Of a stretch of DNA of 64,000 nt, positions 1-11,459 are shown piece by piece. The position numbers and the translations under genes were made by a program. The notes beneath the pieces were generated by a model, which saw only the letters and a program-made list of their open reading frames with translations, was not told the DNA's origin and did not search any database. The DNA comes from Sipunculus nudus (taxonomy: Eukaryota; Annelida; Sipuncula; Golfingiida; Sipunculidae): positions 28,585,033 through 28,649,032 of the forward strand of contig CM049309.1 of assembly GCA_026874595.1 (NCBI GenBank), written 5' to 3'. Positions within the stretch are counted from its first letter, which is position 1. Every line of letters starts with the position of its first letter.

Positions 1-540
1 AAAAAAGGAGTTAAGTTTGTAAGGTTTTAACCGTTTTTTTTGCAGGGACTCCACATTCAACTTTGACACATGCGGGAATTCGACTTAACCTAGTTTGACA
101 CAATGAGGTTCCACTGTATGTCATAAAATCCCAGAGGGGTGCACGGTGACCCCTTCTAACCCATGGACTAATAAGGTTCTTCATCCATGGGTGGTGAGCC
201 ATGGATGCAAGATGACAGGGTTTTGGTAAGGCTTTAAATGAGTCCACAAGCTTTTTCAAGAAGTGGGACATGTGGCCATGACCTTTGGCCTTGTGACCTC
301 AAAATTGATAGGGTTCTTCATCCATAGTTGGAGAGCCATATTTGCAAGATGATAGGTTTTGGTCAAACGGTTTTGCTTGAAACTGATCCACAAGTGAACT
401 GAGAATGTTCAGTGTCAGATGAATATGGTACATATCATATTTGTTGTAATGAGCCCCCCCTCCCCCCTCAGATTTTTGAGTGATACCTTTGAGAAAATGG
501 AATGGATGAGACATTCATACTGAAAAAGAATGTTGGCAGC
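1..540 (-). repeat. Degenerate HD/HC8-like tandem units
   Basis: Two copies about 137 bp apart of 'gggttcttcatccat...ttg..gagccat' with 'tgacctttggccttgtgacctc' between them. These are the same half-units as in the HD1 array, continuing left of the window. Confidence 0.6.
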
Positions 541-1058
541 AACAAACGGTAATTGTTATTTTGTCACCCCGCTTGATGATTTTGATGGTGTTTAAATGTC
601 AGGGTGTCCCAAGCCCATAAATAATGGCTAACAAAAGGAAATATTCCTTAAATTAGCACCTGAAAGTGTCACCATAATCATCAAAAAAGTCATATCATAA
701 TGCAGAACAGCACCACATTGATACAATGGAATCATCCATACTGTTTTTACTATTAACACTGTCACTTTTGGTTCTAAATATATCCAAAACATCTGTAACA
801 TAGAAGGGAATTTTAATGTTCTAGCATGGACTTATCAGCATTTTGGCTGGATACACCAGTTCGCTCACTTTTTAAATTTGGCTGTTACAGAGCCTCACAG
901 TTGTTTGAGCCCATGGAAATATTGGCTAATGTGTAATTCATATCATGGTAATACTTTATATTTCTTTGAAAATGACAGAAACTCTGTGAAAACATATGTC
1001 AGTTCATGTCAACAGATCGTCAGTGAATATCAGTCAACACAAGATGACAAATACATTA
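541..1058. other. AT-rich stretch, nothing recognised
   Basis: No recognised repeat, gene or RNA. Open frames are short and have no family pattern. Confidence 0.5.
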
Positions 1059-1114
1059 ACAAGGCCTACAGGCCTAATGCGAACCTGTGCAGTGAGATTA
1101 CACCAGGTATAATG

Positions 1115-1763
1115 TACTGGTGGGAGTCAGTTCCATTTTCATAATCAATCATCGGTTTGAGTAAACCGATTGATGATCGATTAATAATCGGTTCAGGCAA
1201 ATATAAAGAAACATGCAGTTATCCATGAAACTACTTTCTTAACCATGTCTTAGTAATTCTACTTTAACAAAAGGAGTTTTTTGCCTTTTTTATATGTTTC
1301 TATTATTAATAAGATATGCTTTTAAAAGTTTCATTTTAATTATTTATAATAATCAAGAATTAAACCACAATCCAGGATATCTACTTGCTGCATAGAACTG
1401 GAGAAGTTTTGGAGCATTTTAACGCCATACCGCTCATGTGGTGCCATGTACATCTCGTTACAAAACTCCCCGCTATTTCTGCAGGTCCTTGCCAGATCAC
1501 AGAGGTTTATTACGTCTTTTTTTCTCGCATCTACCGTTTTAAACTCAATTACATGCGGAAGTTATTATGGAACCAAGACTAATTATTTTAAGCGCAGAAT
1601 ATTTAAAAAAATGGAAGAATAATTTTAGCCTATAACATGAAGGCATTATGGGAAAAAAATCATGATTATGATGTAATCTATAGTTGCATTTGGTAATCGA
1701 GCGCTTGAAAGTGGCAGCAAACCGACTGACTTTCGATAAAACTCGATGATCAGCCCACCACTA
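1115..1763. mobile_element. hAT-like MITE inside HB1
   Basis: Flanked by an 8-bp direct repeat GTATAATG (1,107-1,114 and 1,764-1,771). The termini are inverted: TACTGGTGGGAGTCAG on the left, TAGTGGTGGGCTGATC on the reverse of the right. HB3 and HB4 carry the empty site as one copy of 'caggtata..gcttcaatgctg'. The 8-bp duplication and TIR style fit the hAT superfamily. A foldback near 1,145-1,180 (atcggttt gagt aaaccgat) lies near the left end. There is no transposase. Confidence 0.75.
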
Positions 1764-1908
1764 GTATAATGCTCCAATGCTGTACCATTACTTTTCAAGA
1801 ACATGTGTAACATGTATATGAACAATGCAAGTACTAAACACTTAGAACAAGAAAAAATTAAACAAACATCACTGCTGCAATTCTGGCATGGGTGCACACA
1901 ACACAAAA

Positions 1909-2478
1909 ACTAGAATATGGGTAGTCAACAAGCGACTACGTCTATCCACCAAAGTCAGAGTAGGAAAGGTGAAGTGAGGCATGGATTGAGTGGCAAGGGG
2001 AAATAGAGTGAGGTGTGTTGCATAATAGCCTGGATGTCTGCAGCTGAAATGTGTATGTAGGTTGCACCACCTACCACAAAATCCAGAAAGCTGTCCAAGA
2101 TGTATATACATGCAAAATTTTAGGCAGATAAGTCAAACCACTACTGAGATATGAGTGATTTTAGCCCATGGCACAAGAACAGACAGACGCTGTGCAAAAA
2201 TGGTGGCAATTTTGTCCACCAGTTTTGCGTATGATAAAGAGCTATGTGAGCAAAATTTTTGCCAAATCGGTCAAATGGTTCCTGAGATATGAGCTTGGAT
2301 GTCTGCAGCGTAAATTTGAATGTAGGTGGCACCACCTGTCATAAAACAAGAAAGTTGTCAAGGATGTATAAACCTGTAAAATTTCAGGTGGATAAGTCAA
2401 ACCACTGCCCAGATATGAGTAATTTTATCCCAAGGCCGATGAACAGATGGACGCTGTGCAAAAATGGTTGCAGGTTGT
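1909..2478 (-). mobile_element. HA1: HA-family element, truncated, inserted in HB1
   Basis: Starts ACTAGAATATGGGTAGTC with the hairpin and a decayed IR (CTATCCACCAAA). Its tandem units then run into HB internal units at about 2,478, where both families share the palindrome region, so the end is missing. The insertion point in HB ('acacaacacaaaa') is the same as for HA2 and HA5. Confidence 0.65.
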
Positions 2479-3580
2479 TTACAAGTCTTGTAAACTATAA
2501 AGCTACCCGATATGTATAAACATACCCAATTTTAGGCTGATGTATCAAATTCCTCTGTAGAAATAAGCAGGCACATACACTGCAAAAATCAATGTAGGTG
2601 GCACCACCTGTCTTGTTAATAAAAATACCATCAAAGACGCATAGACAGGTATAAGTCCAATACATCAAACTTCCCCAGAGTTTGATGCACTGGGCTGAAA
2701 AGGCGTAGGTGAGTAAGGCATTTGCCCCGAGTGACCTGTGACAAATTGCTGCCTCAAGCTACTGCACTGAGTGAACTCTGGACCTGCACCTGGCTAGACT
2801 GAGTAAACTTTTGATCTGTACCTGGCTGCACTGAGTGAACTCTTGACCTGTTGCATTATCTGACACAGTTGGCAGTCTGCCAAAGCTATAAATAGATTCA
2901 GGCTGAACTTTGGTGCTAAATATGATGCAGTGAGCAGTCTGCCAAAGCTATAAATAGAATGCAGGTACTGCACTGAGTGAACTCTTGACCTATACCTGGC
3001 TGCACTTCTCCCAATCCTGGTACTGTGCCAAAACTATTTATAGAGCTGACATCATCTTGGCTAATGGCCAACATCAAGGCACTGGCATCTGTCAATGGTA
3101 AACCAAGTGCTGCCATCTGTACACAAAAGTGGTCCCTACTTGAAATAACTTTGAAATTTATTTTCCTTATACAAAATGCTTTTCAGCTGACTTTTTATAA
3201 AGAAAGAAATCAGGAATATATGTAAAATTATTACGGATGCATAGTGAATGCAAAATTAAAATACAGATATATATCATTGATGGCAAATTCTTGAATTAAG
3301 TTGAGCAGGGATACCAATAATTATAATCCATGTACAGTTGTCTTTATAAAGCCACAGAGAGCTGAATATCCATGATTGTAACATTGCATGGTATGATGAA
3401 TAACTTAAATCCTAAATATAACCTGAAATCTAAATGTCTAGTGGCATGATGTAATAAATGCTGATAAACTGGTGCCAGGCTAGATGTAACAGCATCACAC
3501 AGCTAACATATATGGTAAAATGACTCAATTCAATCTCCATAGTTCAGCCAAAAATCATTCATGTGGAACCATTAATAACA

Positions 3581-6179
3581 ACTAGACATTTCTTGGCACC
3601 GCAGGTGCCAGAGTATCCCCAGACATAGAGGCCCCCCCCCCTTTAAGAATAGACCCCCATTTTTAGCAGCATATACTGACACTTGGCATATTTATTGTTT
3701 CTTCCATCTAACAATCCACAATCTTGTTGAAGATGTTGGTCCTGTGACCTTGATCTTTTTAAGGATGTCCTGTGACCTTGCCCTTTGACCTCATGACCCC
3801 AAAATCAATTCTGGTCTTGCTTTTCCAATGGGACATATGCAAGTCAAGTTTGAAATCTATACATCATTAAAGCAGGAATTATCATCCAGAAACTAATTTT
3901 TGGACAGATGGCTCCTTTGACCTTCACCTTTGACCTTGTGACCTCAAAATTGATAGTGTTCTTCCTCTCTTTGCAGGAGAACTATATGTGCAAGATGAAA
4001 GATCTGAGATGAAATGTTTGGCTGAAAATGCATCCACATCTGTTTAAAGATGTGTCCTGTGACCTTGACCTTTGACCTCATGACCCCAAAATCAATTTTG
4101 GTCTTGCCTTTCCAATGGGACATATACAAGTCAAGTTTGAAATCCATACATCAATAAAAGCAGGAATTATCATCCAGAAACTAATTTTTGGACAGATGGC
4201 TCCTGTGACCTTCACCTTTGACCTATTGACCTCTAAATTGATAGGGGTCTTCCACTCTTGGCAGGTGAACTATATGTGCAAGATGAAAGATCTGAGATGA
4301 ATTGTTTGGCTGAAAATGCATCCACAATCTGTTTAAAGAGGTTTCCTGTGACCTTGACCTTTGACCTCATGACCCCAAAATCAACTCGGGTCTTGCTTTT
4401 CCAATGGGTCAATGCAAGTCAAATTTGAAATCCATACATCAATGAAAGAAGGAATTATCATCCAGAAACTAATTTTTGGACAGATGGCTCCTGTGACCTT
4501 CACCTTTGACCTTGTGACCTCAAAACTGATAGTGTTCTTCCTCTCTTGGCAGGTGAACTATATGTGCAAGATGAAAGATCTGACATGAAATGTTTGGCTG
4601 AAAATGCATCCACAATCTTTTTAAAGAGGTTTCCTGTGACCTTGATCTTTGACCTCATGGCCCCAAAATCAACTCGGGTCTTGCTTTTCCAATGGGTCAA
4701 TGCAAGTCAAGTTTGAAATCCATACATCAATGAAAGAAGGAATTATCACCCAGAAACTAATTTTTGGATAGATGGCTCCTGTGACCTTCACCTTTGACCT
4801 TGTGACCTCAAAATTGATAGTGTTCTTCCTCTCTTGGCAGGTGAACTATATGTGCAAGATGAAAGATCTGACATGAAATGTTTGGCTGAAAATGCATCCA
4901 CAATCTTTTTAAGATGTGTCCTGTGACCTTGACCTTTGACCTCATGACCCCAAAATCAACTCGGTTCTTGCTTTTCCAATGGGTCAATGCAAGTCAAGTT
5001 TGAAATACATACATCAATGAAAGAAGAAATTATCATCCAGAAACTAATTTTTGGACAGATGGCTCCTGTGACCTTCACCTTTGACCTTGTGACCTCAAAA
5101 TTGATAGGGGTCTTCCTCTATTGGCAGATGACTTACATGTGCAAGATGAAAGGTCTGAGATGAAATGTTTGGCTGAAAATGCATCCACAATCTTTTTAAA
5201 GATGTGTCCTGTGACCTTGACCTTGACCTCATGACCCCAAAATCAATTGGAGTCTTGCTTTTTCAATGGAACATATATAAGTCAAGTTTGAAATCAATAC
5301 ATCAATAAAAGCAGGAATTATCATCCAGAAACTAATTTTTGGACAGATAGCTCCTGTGGCCTTGACCTTTGACCTTGTGACCCCAAAATTTATATGGATC
5401 ATCCACTATTGGCAAGTGAGCTATATATTCAAGATGGAAGACCTAGGATGAAAGTTTGGCTTAAAATGCATCCACAGTATCTTTTAAAATGCCAGTCAAG
5501 TGACCTTGACCTTTGACCTCATGACCCTAGAACCTATAGGGTTCTTACTTTAGTGGTGGGCCATACATAAGTCATGTTTGAAATCCATATGGCTATCAAC
5601 ACTGGAGATATCATAAGAGGTGTGTGATTTTCACCATATATGGCAATATTCAAGGTCAAGGCCACTATCATAGGAAAGGTCATGACCCCAATTTAAATAA
5701 ACATCATCCCATAACCCATACCTATGTATATGCATAATATAAAAGAAATCTGTCCATTAGTTTTTGACTTATAATGCTCACAGTACTATAAGGTGGCAAT
5801 TTTGGGGGTATTAAACGGCACGAAAACAAGTAAAGAATAATAGGTGGCACCACCAATTTCTGGAACATGACAACCCTATCCATGATCTTCCATCAACTTG
5901 ATTTTGGGATAAATCCATGCAAGATTTCTTGAGATATTAAAGAATTTATGTGATTTTCCCCAAAATTGGACCTATATAAGGTCAAGGACACTCTCCTAGT
6001 AAAGGTCATGACCTCATTTTAAATAGGCGTCGTCCTCTTACCCATATCTATACATATACCACATTTGGTAAAGTTCCGTGAAATACTTTTTGGGTTATCG
6101 CGCCAACAAGATTTATATGCGGCGGCGGCGGCGGGACCGGTATGAAAACATAGTATCCCCCGACTTTGTCTGGGGATAC
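3581..6179 (-). mobile_element. HD1: HD-family HINE-like element with a ~287-bp tandem array
   Basis: Starts ACTAGACATTTC, with hairpin TTGGCACCgcaGGTGCCA and IR GTATCCCCAGACA. Ends with IR TGTCTGGGGATAC at 6,167-6,179, preceded by a GCG-rich tract and 'catagtatccc'. A C-homopolymer follows the start. The copy in HB4 (46,779-46,800) shows the empty site, which places the insertion between two T residues (reverse strand). Confidence 0.85.
3740..5560 (-). repeat. HD1 tandem array, ~287-bp dimeric unit
   Basis: Units recur with 'tgaccttgacctttgacct' at about 4,060, 4,347, 4,636, 4,923 and 5,500, and with the sister half-unit 'tgaccttcacctttgacct' between them, giving about 143-bp half-units. 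The reverse strand of each reads AGGTCAAAGGTCA (a DR1-type nuclear receptor element) followed by TCAAGGTCA. Confidence 0.85.
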
Positions 6180-7159
6180 AATTATTATAAGAATTGTTGT
6201 AGGGATTATTCTTGTAAAATATTTAACAAACTGGCTTCCGTGGCATCAGTCGAAAAACGTTTTGCAAGTTTATAACTCATATAGGAAGATACAGCAAACT
6301 GGCTAAGTTCAGCTTCCCATAACTCAGCCAAAAAGCACTGAACCCAAATCATTTGAACAAACTTGAATTATCAACATCTGAGGATAATTAATGTGTGAGA
6401 TTTAAGAATTTGGCCCAGTGGTTTCTGAGAAGAAGATCTTTGTAGCAACTGAGCTAAAATGGGCTGTTATGGTATATGACTAAATTCAGCTTCCCATAAC
6501 TTTGCCAAAAGTCACTGAAAAGAGACCATTTGAACAAATTTCAGAAAGCACTAACCTAGGAGCATTTCTGTGCGATATTAAACATTTTGGCCATATGGTT
6601 TAAGAGAAGAAGTTTTTTGTAGCCCTCAGTGTGATACAGGCACTAATGACCCCGTACAAAAAAGGCCGATGCAGGTGGCGCCACCAATACCTCAATTTAA
6701 GATATGACATATGTGACCAACATTGGCATAAAATTTGGTGATGATAGCTCCAGCCTTTTCTGAGATTTAAATTTTAATATGCTTTTTTGCACAGTTAACA
6801 AAGTTCAACCTCCTGTAACTCGGCCCAAAATCTCCAACCTGGAACCATTCGAACAAACTTGAGAAAGATTGTTCCAGGGATCATTTCTGTGAAATATTGG
6901 ACAATTTGGCTGGACAGTTTCGGAGAAGAAGATTTTAAAGCTTTTTTAGCTTTTTCCCCCTAAAATCTAAGAAATGCAGTTATAAATTAAATAAACAAAA
7001 TCTGATATAGTTTTTAGGTTGACTGATTATTTGCAAAAAATTTGGTGATGCTAGCTCCTGCCGTTTTTGAGATAGCTATGGTTAAAGTACAGATGACGCA
7101 CGACGCAGACACGACGCACGACGCCGCACCATCGCATAAGCTCACAGGTTCGCTAAAAA

Positions 7160-7452
7160 TATAATTTGGATTAGTTATTCTGTAATGCATATTGTTATAT
7201 AATGATCATTTTGCTTCTTGGCTTCCCTGGATTGTTGTGAATGTGCTGCTATGTCGAACAACAGTGTCAATATCAGCGGTCGTAAAATGTGACACAACTG
7301 CTCTTTTTGGGGTATAAAAAATATTTTTTAAACATCAATTTTAAGAACACCAAGGGCACTCATTAAGTATTTTGAAATTGTACATATACTTTAAATAATA
7401 ATCACCTACCACAACAACTTAAAAAAATTTGATAAAATACTGCGTGACCAAC
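7160..7452. other. Intron sequence, no recognised feature
   Basis: AT-rich DNA between the HB1 end and the NIPAL exon. No repeat family recognised. Confidence 0.5.
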
Positions 7453-7541
7453 CTGCTAAAATGGCACTTATTGTAAAGAAGACGAAATTTGTTGGAACCA
7501 CAATGGTAGCATCAAACAGCTTCATTGCTTGATTTAGATAC
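7453..7541 (-). CDS. NIPAL: NIPAL-like exon (fourth seen)
   Basis: Acceptor tttctctttcag has a good polypyrimidine tract. The donor is GCAG|GTTGGT, weaker than the others. Joined to the two bases left by the previous exon it starts with Lys and reads KYLNQAMKLFDATIVVPTNF then VFFTISAILAG. The [YF]LN.A...[FY]....V.P..[YF] motif with a following hydrophobic helix is typical of the C-terminal third of NIPA/NIPAL transporters. It ends in phase 1. No following exon was found between this point and base 1: nearly all of 1,059-7,159 is transposable element sequence. Confidence 0.82.
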
Positions 7542-7608
7542 CTGAAAGAGAAAAATATATTTTAAAAGCTTAAACATCAAGGTGTGTAAAGATTCCATCA
7601 ATATGCAA

Positions 7609-8423
7609 ACAAGTGACCAATGGGTCATGACGCACAGTCGACTGACATGTTGACAATATATCCTTGCACAGCCAGGTGGCATCTTAGTTATGCATTTTAG
7701 CTCATGTTCATCAAGACCTATAAGCACACCAAATTTGATGACAATCCATCCAGCCATTCCTGAGGAATCTGGCAATTTGTGTGTATTTTGCATTTTTCTG
7801 GGGTGCTCAAACATGGCCTGTAAGGCAGAGAATATAGGTCACAGTGACCTAATTTCAGGATTTCGAAGAGAACTTTTGAACAACTCTCAGGATGTCAAGT
7901 AAGAAGATTCTAGGTCCAATGGCTATGATTTGTGCCTTGCTTTGGTACCAAATTTTCAATTATTCTGTGGGGGTGCTTATAAGCCCCATAGCTTGGAGAA
8001 TATGGGTAACTGAGACCTAACTTCAGGTTTCCAAGACTTTTCATGGACCTCCCTGGATGTCAAGTAATAATAGATTTGAGGTACAGTGGTTAATAAAATT
8101 ACTGGTATGTACATAGGTATTATATGCAGATATGGTCATATCAAATATGAACAGATTAACACCAGTAGTTTTCATAGTGGGCAATTTTGAAGTGTAACAA
8201 TAGGTTTTTCTTAATTTCTCAAAGGACTGAACTTGCTGTGACCCAGTTTCAGGTTTGGTAGGAGTCCTTAGGGACATCTCAAACAATGTTGAATTTCGGA
8301 TTCGTAGGTCTAACGGTTTGAAAACAGGCCTTGTTAAAGGACATCCTATCAGACCAAGGGACAGCTGATGAACAAAGGACCATGACTAGAGCTCAGATGA
8401 ATTATAGTCAGCTGAGCTAAAAA
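7609..8423 (-). mobile_element. HC1: HC-family HINE-like element
   Basis: Starts ACAAGTGACCAATGGGTCAT (hairpin) with a decayed IR, and ends CAGATGAATTATAGTCAGCTGAGC then TAAAAAT. Length about 815 bp. The inner phrase 'tatcaaattttcaattattctg' is shared with HC5 and HC6. It begins 67 nt from the NIPAL exon. Confidence 0.8.
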
Positions 8424-9124
8424 TTAATTTAACACTGAATTTATAAGACTTGTCTTGTTTATTAGTCCTGTGTATTGAAGAGGTGGGTGGGGGAGGAGTC
8501 TCTGTGGTTACTGCTGGTTCTTAAAAAAAATGTGAAATTATATAATACATCTTGTTTATTGTACAGGTCTGTCAACAAAATGGGGTGGAGGGGAGAGAAA
8601 TGCTCTCTGTGGTAGTTACTGCAGACAGCCTGACCCAGCTCACCTAGACAGAGGGAGCTGGCCAGGAGTGAAATAATTGCATAACAGCCTGGGGAGCCGA
8701 GGGCTAGCTCTAGCACACAGCATACCACTGTTCTGGGCTGGCTTGATGTAAACAATAGTTGACATGGCGCTTGAACACTTTAATAAAATCTACAGTTTTT
8801 TATCAATTGGTTTCAAATTTCAGATTATAAAAGCTTAAATTCTTATGTGTACAATGTGTGAAAATTAAACCAACAGTGCGTACAGGAAGAAAATGTGCCT
8901 TGGTCAAATTTGGGCAGAATTTAAGGTACTTCCTTTTCCTTTAATGCCAGTACTTCAGCAGTGAAGTTTGTGTAATTTGTGCATGAACTCGGTACAAAAT
9001 GTTCAGTGCTTGCTTTGTAAATATGCATGTCACACATGTACTTGTAGTGGTCCAGCATGGAAGCATTATACCTGATGTCTATCCCACTGCACAGGTTCGC
9101 ATTAGGCCTGTAGGCCTTGATTCT
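8424..9124 (+). repeat. HC-L-related fragment and 3' end of a reversed HB element
   Basis: Two related units at about 8,457-8,550 and 8,548-8,760 ('cttgtttatt...gaggtggg...tctctgtggt.gttactgc') recur at about 27,010-27,190. The part after 8,800 matches 24,590-24,720. The last 25 bases before 9,121 are the HB hairpin end in reverse (GCACAGGTTCGC ATTAGGCCTGTAGGCCTTG). Confidence 0.6.
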
Positions 9125-9346
9125 AATTAGCTCAGCTAAGGCATGTTTTGAAACCACTGGACATATGATTCTGAAATTCAGCTAGCATATAGTTAGATGT
9201 CCCCAAAATCTCCTTCCATACCTGAAATTGAGTCACTATGACTTTGTTCCTTCGAGATATTAAGGAAAAACCTCAAGTTTCAATTAAAAACCCAATGCAT
9301 ACTTCAGGACTTCATAATATCAAAACCACTTATCTGATATTAATCA
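9125..9346 (+). repeat. HC-L terminal fragment, reversed
   Basis: Begins TTAGCTCAGCT and reads as the reverse of 25,690-25,955 (gaggtttttccttaat, ggggacatctaac). Ends where HE starts. Confidence 0.6.
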
Positions 9347-9347
9347 T

Positions 9348-10348
9348 TTTTATTATGCCCCCGCCACAAAGTGGCCAGGGCATATAGTTTTAGCGATGTC
9401 CGTCATTCCATCATTCTGTCATTCTGAAATCAAACAGTTGTACGGACTTTTTTCACAATGCCAACAGATATTCAACTGACCTGATTTTTGGTGAGTGGGC
9501 AGTTAATGACCAGTTACAGATCAAGTTCGCGTTTCATCCCAGTTGACCTATTTTTGACAGTATGATGGCTCCTGAACAGAGTAAATTTCATGAAAAATAG
9601 AAATTTTCATGACAAATGCACATGTACAGCCTTTTTTTTCGCAATGCTTGCAGATACTGGCCTAATTTTTGGTGTGTTGGTGCATAATGACCACTTACAG
9701 ATCAAGTTTGCATTATGACCTACTTTTGACCGTATGACAGCTCCTGAACATAGAAAATTTCATGAAAAATAGAATTTTTCATGATAAATGCACATGTACG
9801 GACTTTTTTTTTTGCAATGCCTGCAGATATTTGCCTGATTTTTGGTGTGTGGCTGGATCATGACCAGTTACAGTTCGAGTTTGCATTTTGTCCCGACTGA
9901 CCTACTTTTGACTGTATGCTGGCTCCTGAACAAAGAAAATTTCATGCAAATAGAAATTTTCATGATAAATGCACATGTAGGTCCTTTTTTTCACAATGCC
10001 TGTGGTTATTGACCTGATTTTTGGTACCTGGCCAGATCATGACCACTTATAGATCTCACTTTTGACTGTATGCCACCTTCTGAACATAGACAGTTTCATG
10101 AAAAATACAAATTTTGGTGATCAATGCACATGTACAGACCTTTTTTTTTCGCAATGCCTGCCAATATTGGCCAGATTTTTGGTGTGTGGGTGCATAATGA
10201 CCACTTATAGATCAAGTTCGCATAATTTCCTGGTTGACCTACTTTTGACTGTATGATAGCTCCTGAACATAGAAATTTTACAAGTTTAAAAAAATATTTC
10301 TAATTTGCTCCAGGCAGGGGGCATTAGTGTCAATCTGACAAATCTAGT
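9348..10348 (+). mobile_element. HE: complete HINE-like element in forward orientation
   Basis: Starts TTTTATT then ATGCCCCCGCC (9,355), with a hairpin gccacaaagtggc. Ends with the matching GGCAGGGGGCAT (10,313-10,324), hairpin TGTCAatcTGACA (10,328-10,340) and terminal CTAGT (10,344-10,348). This is the HINE architecture read in its own 5' to 3' direction. It is the only family here without the GGTGGCGCCACC motif. Confidence 0.8.
9430..10270 (+). repeat. HE tandem array, ~155-190 bp units, five copies
   Basis: Recurring 'gtacagac(c)ttttttt..gcaatgcctg' at about 9,434, 9,625, 9,797, 9,978 and 10,132. Each unit also has 'gatttttggtgtgtgg', 'gacctacttttgac.gtatg' and 'gctcctgaacatagaaa'. Confidence 0.85.
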
Positions 10349-11459
10349 TAATATATCCACTGTCTATATATGTCCTATGTACATTTCAGACATTAGTTTA
10401 ATATTTTGTAAATTTTTGAAGTTATGCATGGACCTGAACATAATTCAATCAATTTGTAAAAGATCAGGAAATATATTTAATCCCTTAACTTGAGAATTGC
10501 TGAAGCTAGAGACTTTTTTCATTGATATTACATTATTTAATCAAGATTCAATTGTATACCCAAAATTAGATCTGAATTCTCAAATTTTATCAGTCATTAG
10601 CATAATTATAAAATCAGTACCTTAAATTTTGACCATATTTGACCATGGCATTTCCTGTAACTGCTGTAGATTTAATTTTCACAGCATGTTTTCATAAGTA
10701 TTTGTTCTGTAAACATCTGAAATTTGAAATGCATTGATAAAAAACTGTTGAATTTATTCAAGTTTTCAAGCACCATGTCAAGTAATGTTTACATCAAGCT
10801 TAGTGTTATGCAGTTTGCTAGAGCTCAGCTCCCCAGCTTCCCGGGCCAGCTCTCATATTCTTCTATTCGCCATGCACATGCCAGAAATGATGTCACTATT
10901 GTGTAATTGTTTATTTTATGGGCCCGAACATATTGCACTTTGTAAAAAATCAAGAAATATATTTGCCCCCTTAACATGAGAATTGCTGAAGCTAGAGATT
11001 TTTTGTCAGGGATTTAACATTATTAAATCAAGATTCAATTGTATACCCAAAATTAGTTCTGAATTTTTATAAGTTGTTAGCATAAATATAAAATCAGTAC
11101 TTTAAATTTTGCCCAACTTTGCCCATGGCAGGTTTGTTTCCTGTAAGTACAGTCATGCACAATAAGGATTTTAGCTTGTTAGTTTTGAAATTTGAAAGAA
11201 ATTGACCAAAAACTGTAGCTTTTATTAAAGTTTTTATGAAACCATGCCACCCCCAGGCTCTACCTAGCCCCTCTTCAGTCACCTGTATGTCACCTTGTTG
11301 AACTTTCAGACACATTATGCATGCTAGTTAGCCAGGCAGCTTATAGCTGGCCACAGTTGATCCAGGTGTCCAACCCAACCCATCTAGTAGTTGTTTTGAC
11401 CAACAACATAAAAAAACATTAATTTTTTTTATTGGTTTATAATAACAACTTTAAGAAAA
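10349..11459 (+). repeat. HC-L internal segment, opposite orientation
   Basis: Two tandem parts (10,480-10,930 and 10,975-11,300) with 'tgagaattgctgaagctagagatttttt' and 'caaaattagttctgaatttt'. They match the reverse of 24,400-25,250. Ends 'aggtgtccaacccaacccatctagtagttg', which also appears reversed at 24,385-24,415 and 48,640-48,670. No gene. Confidence 0.7.

Larger units (their letters stand above)
1059..7159 (-). mobile_element. HB1: HB-family HINE-like element, with nested MITE, HA1 and HD1
   Basis: The plus strand starts ACAAGGCCTACAGGCCTAAT (hairpin AGGCCTacAGGCCT) and IR GCGAACCTGTG. It ends with the matching IR CACAGGTTCGC at 7,143-7,153 followed by TAAAAA. Without its insertions it follows HB3. 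Internal units carry GGTGGCGCCACC (6,674) and the phrase 'aaatttggtgatgatagctcc'. It lacks coding capacity. Confidence 0.8.

Noticed and set aside
650-800. Possible last NIPAL exon on the minus strand (acceptor 'tatgttacag' near 800, then about 32 codons to a stop)
   Set aside because: It is Ser/Asp-rich and could be a cytoplasmic tail, but the exon for the last membrane helix that should precede it was not found, and a single acceptor is weak evidence.
6110-6136. GCG trinucleotide run as a possible coding repeat or CpG island promoter
   Set aside because: The same run is a fixed part of HD and HA termini (19,370; 12,578), so it belongs to the element.
7143-7159. Interpreting the IRs as ordinary DNA-transposon TIRs
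   Set aside because: The IRs are not terminal on the hairpin side, there is no target duplication beyond a T, and one end has a hairpin plus CTNGT, which cut-and-paste elements lack.
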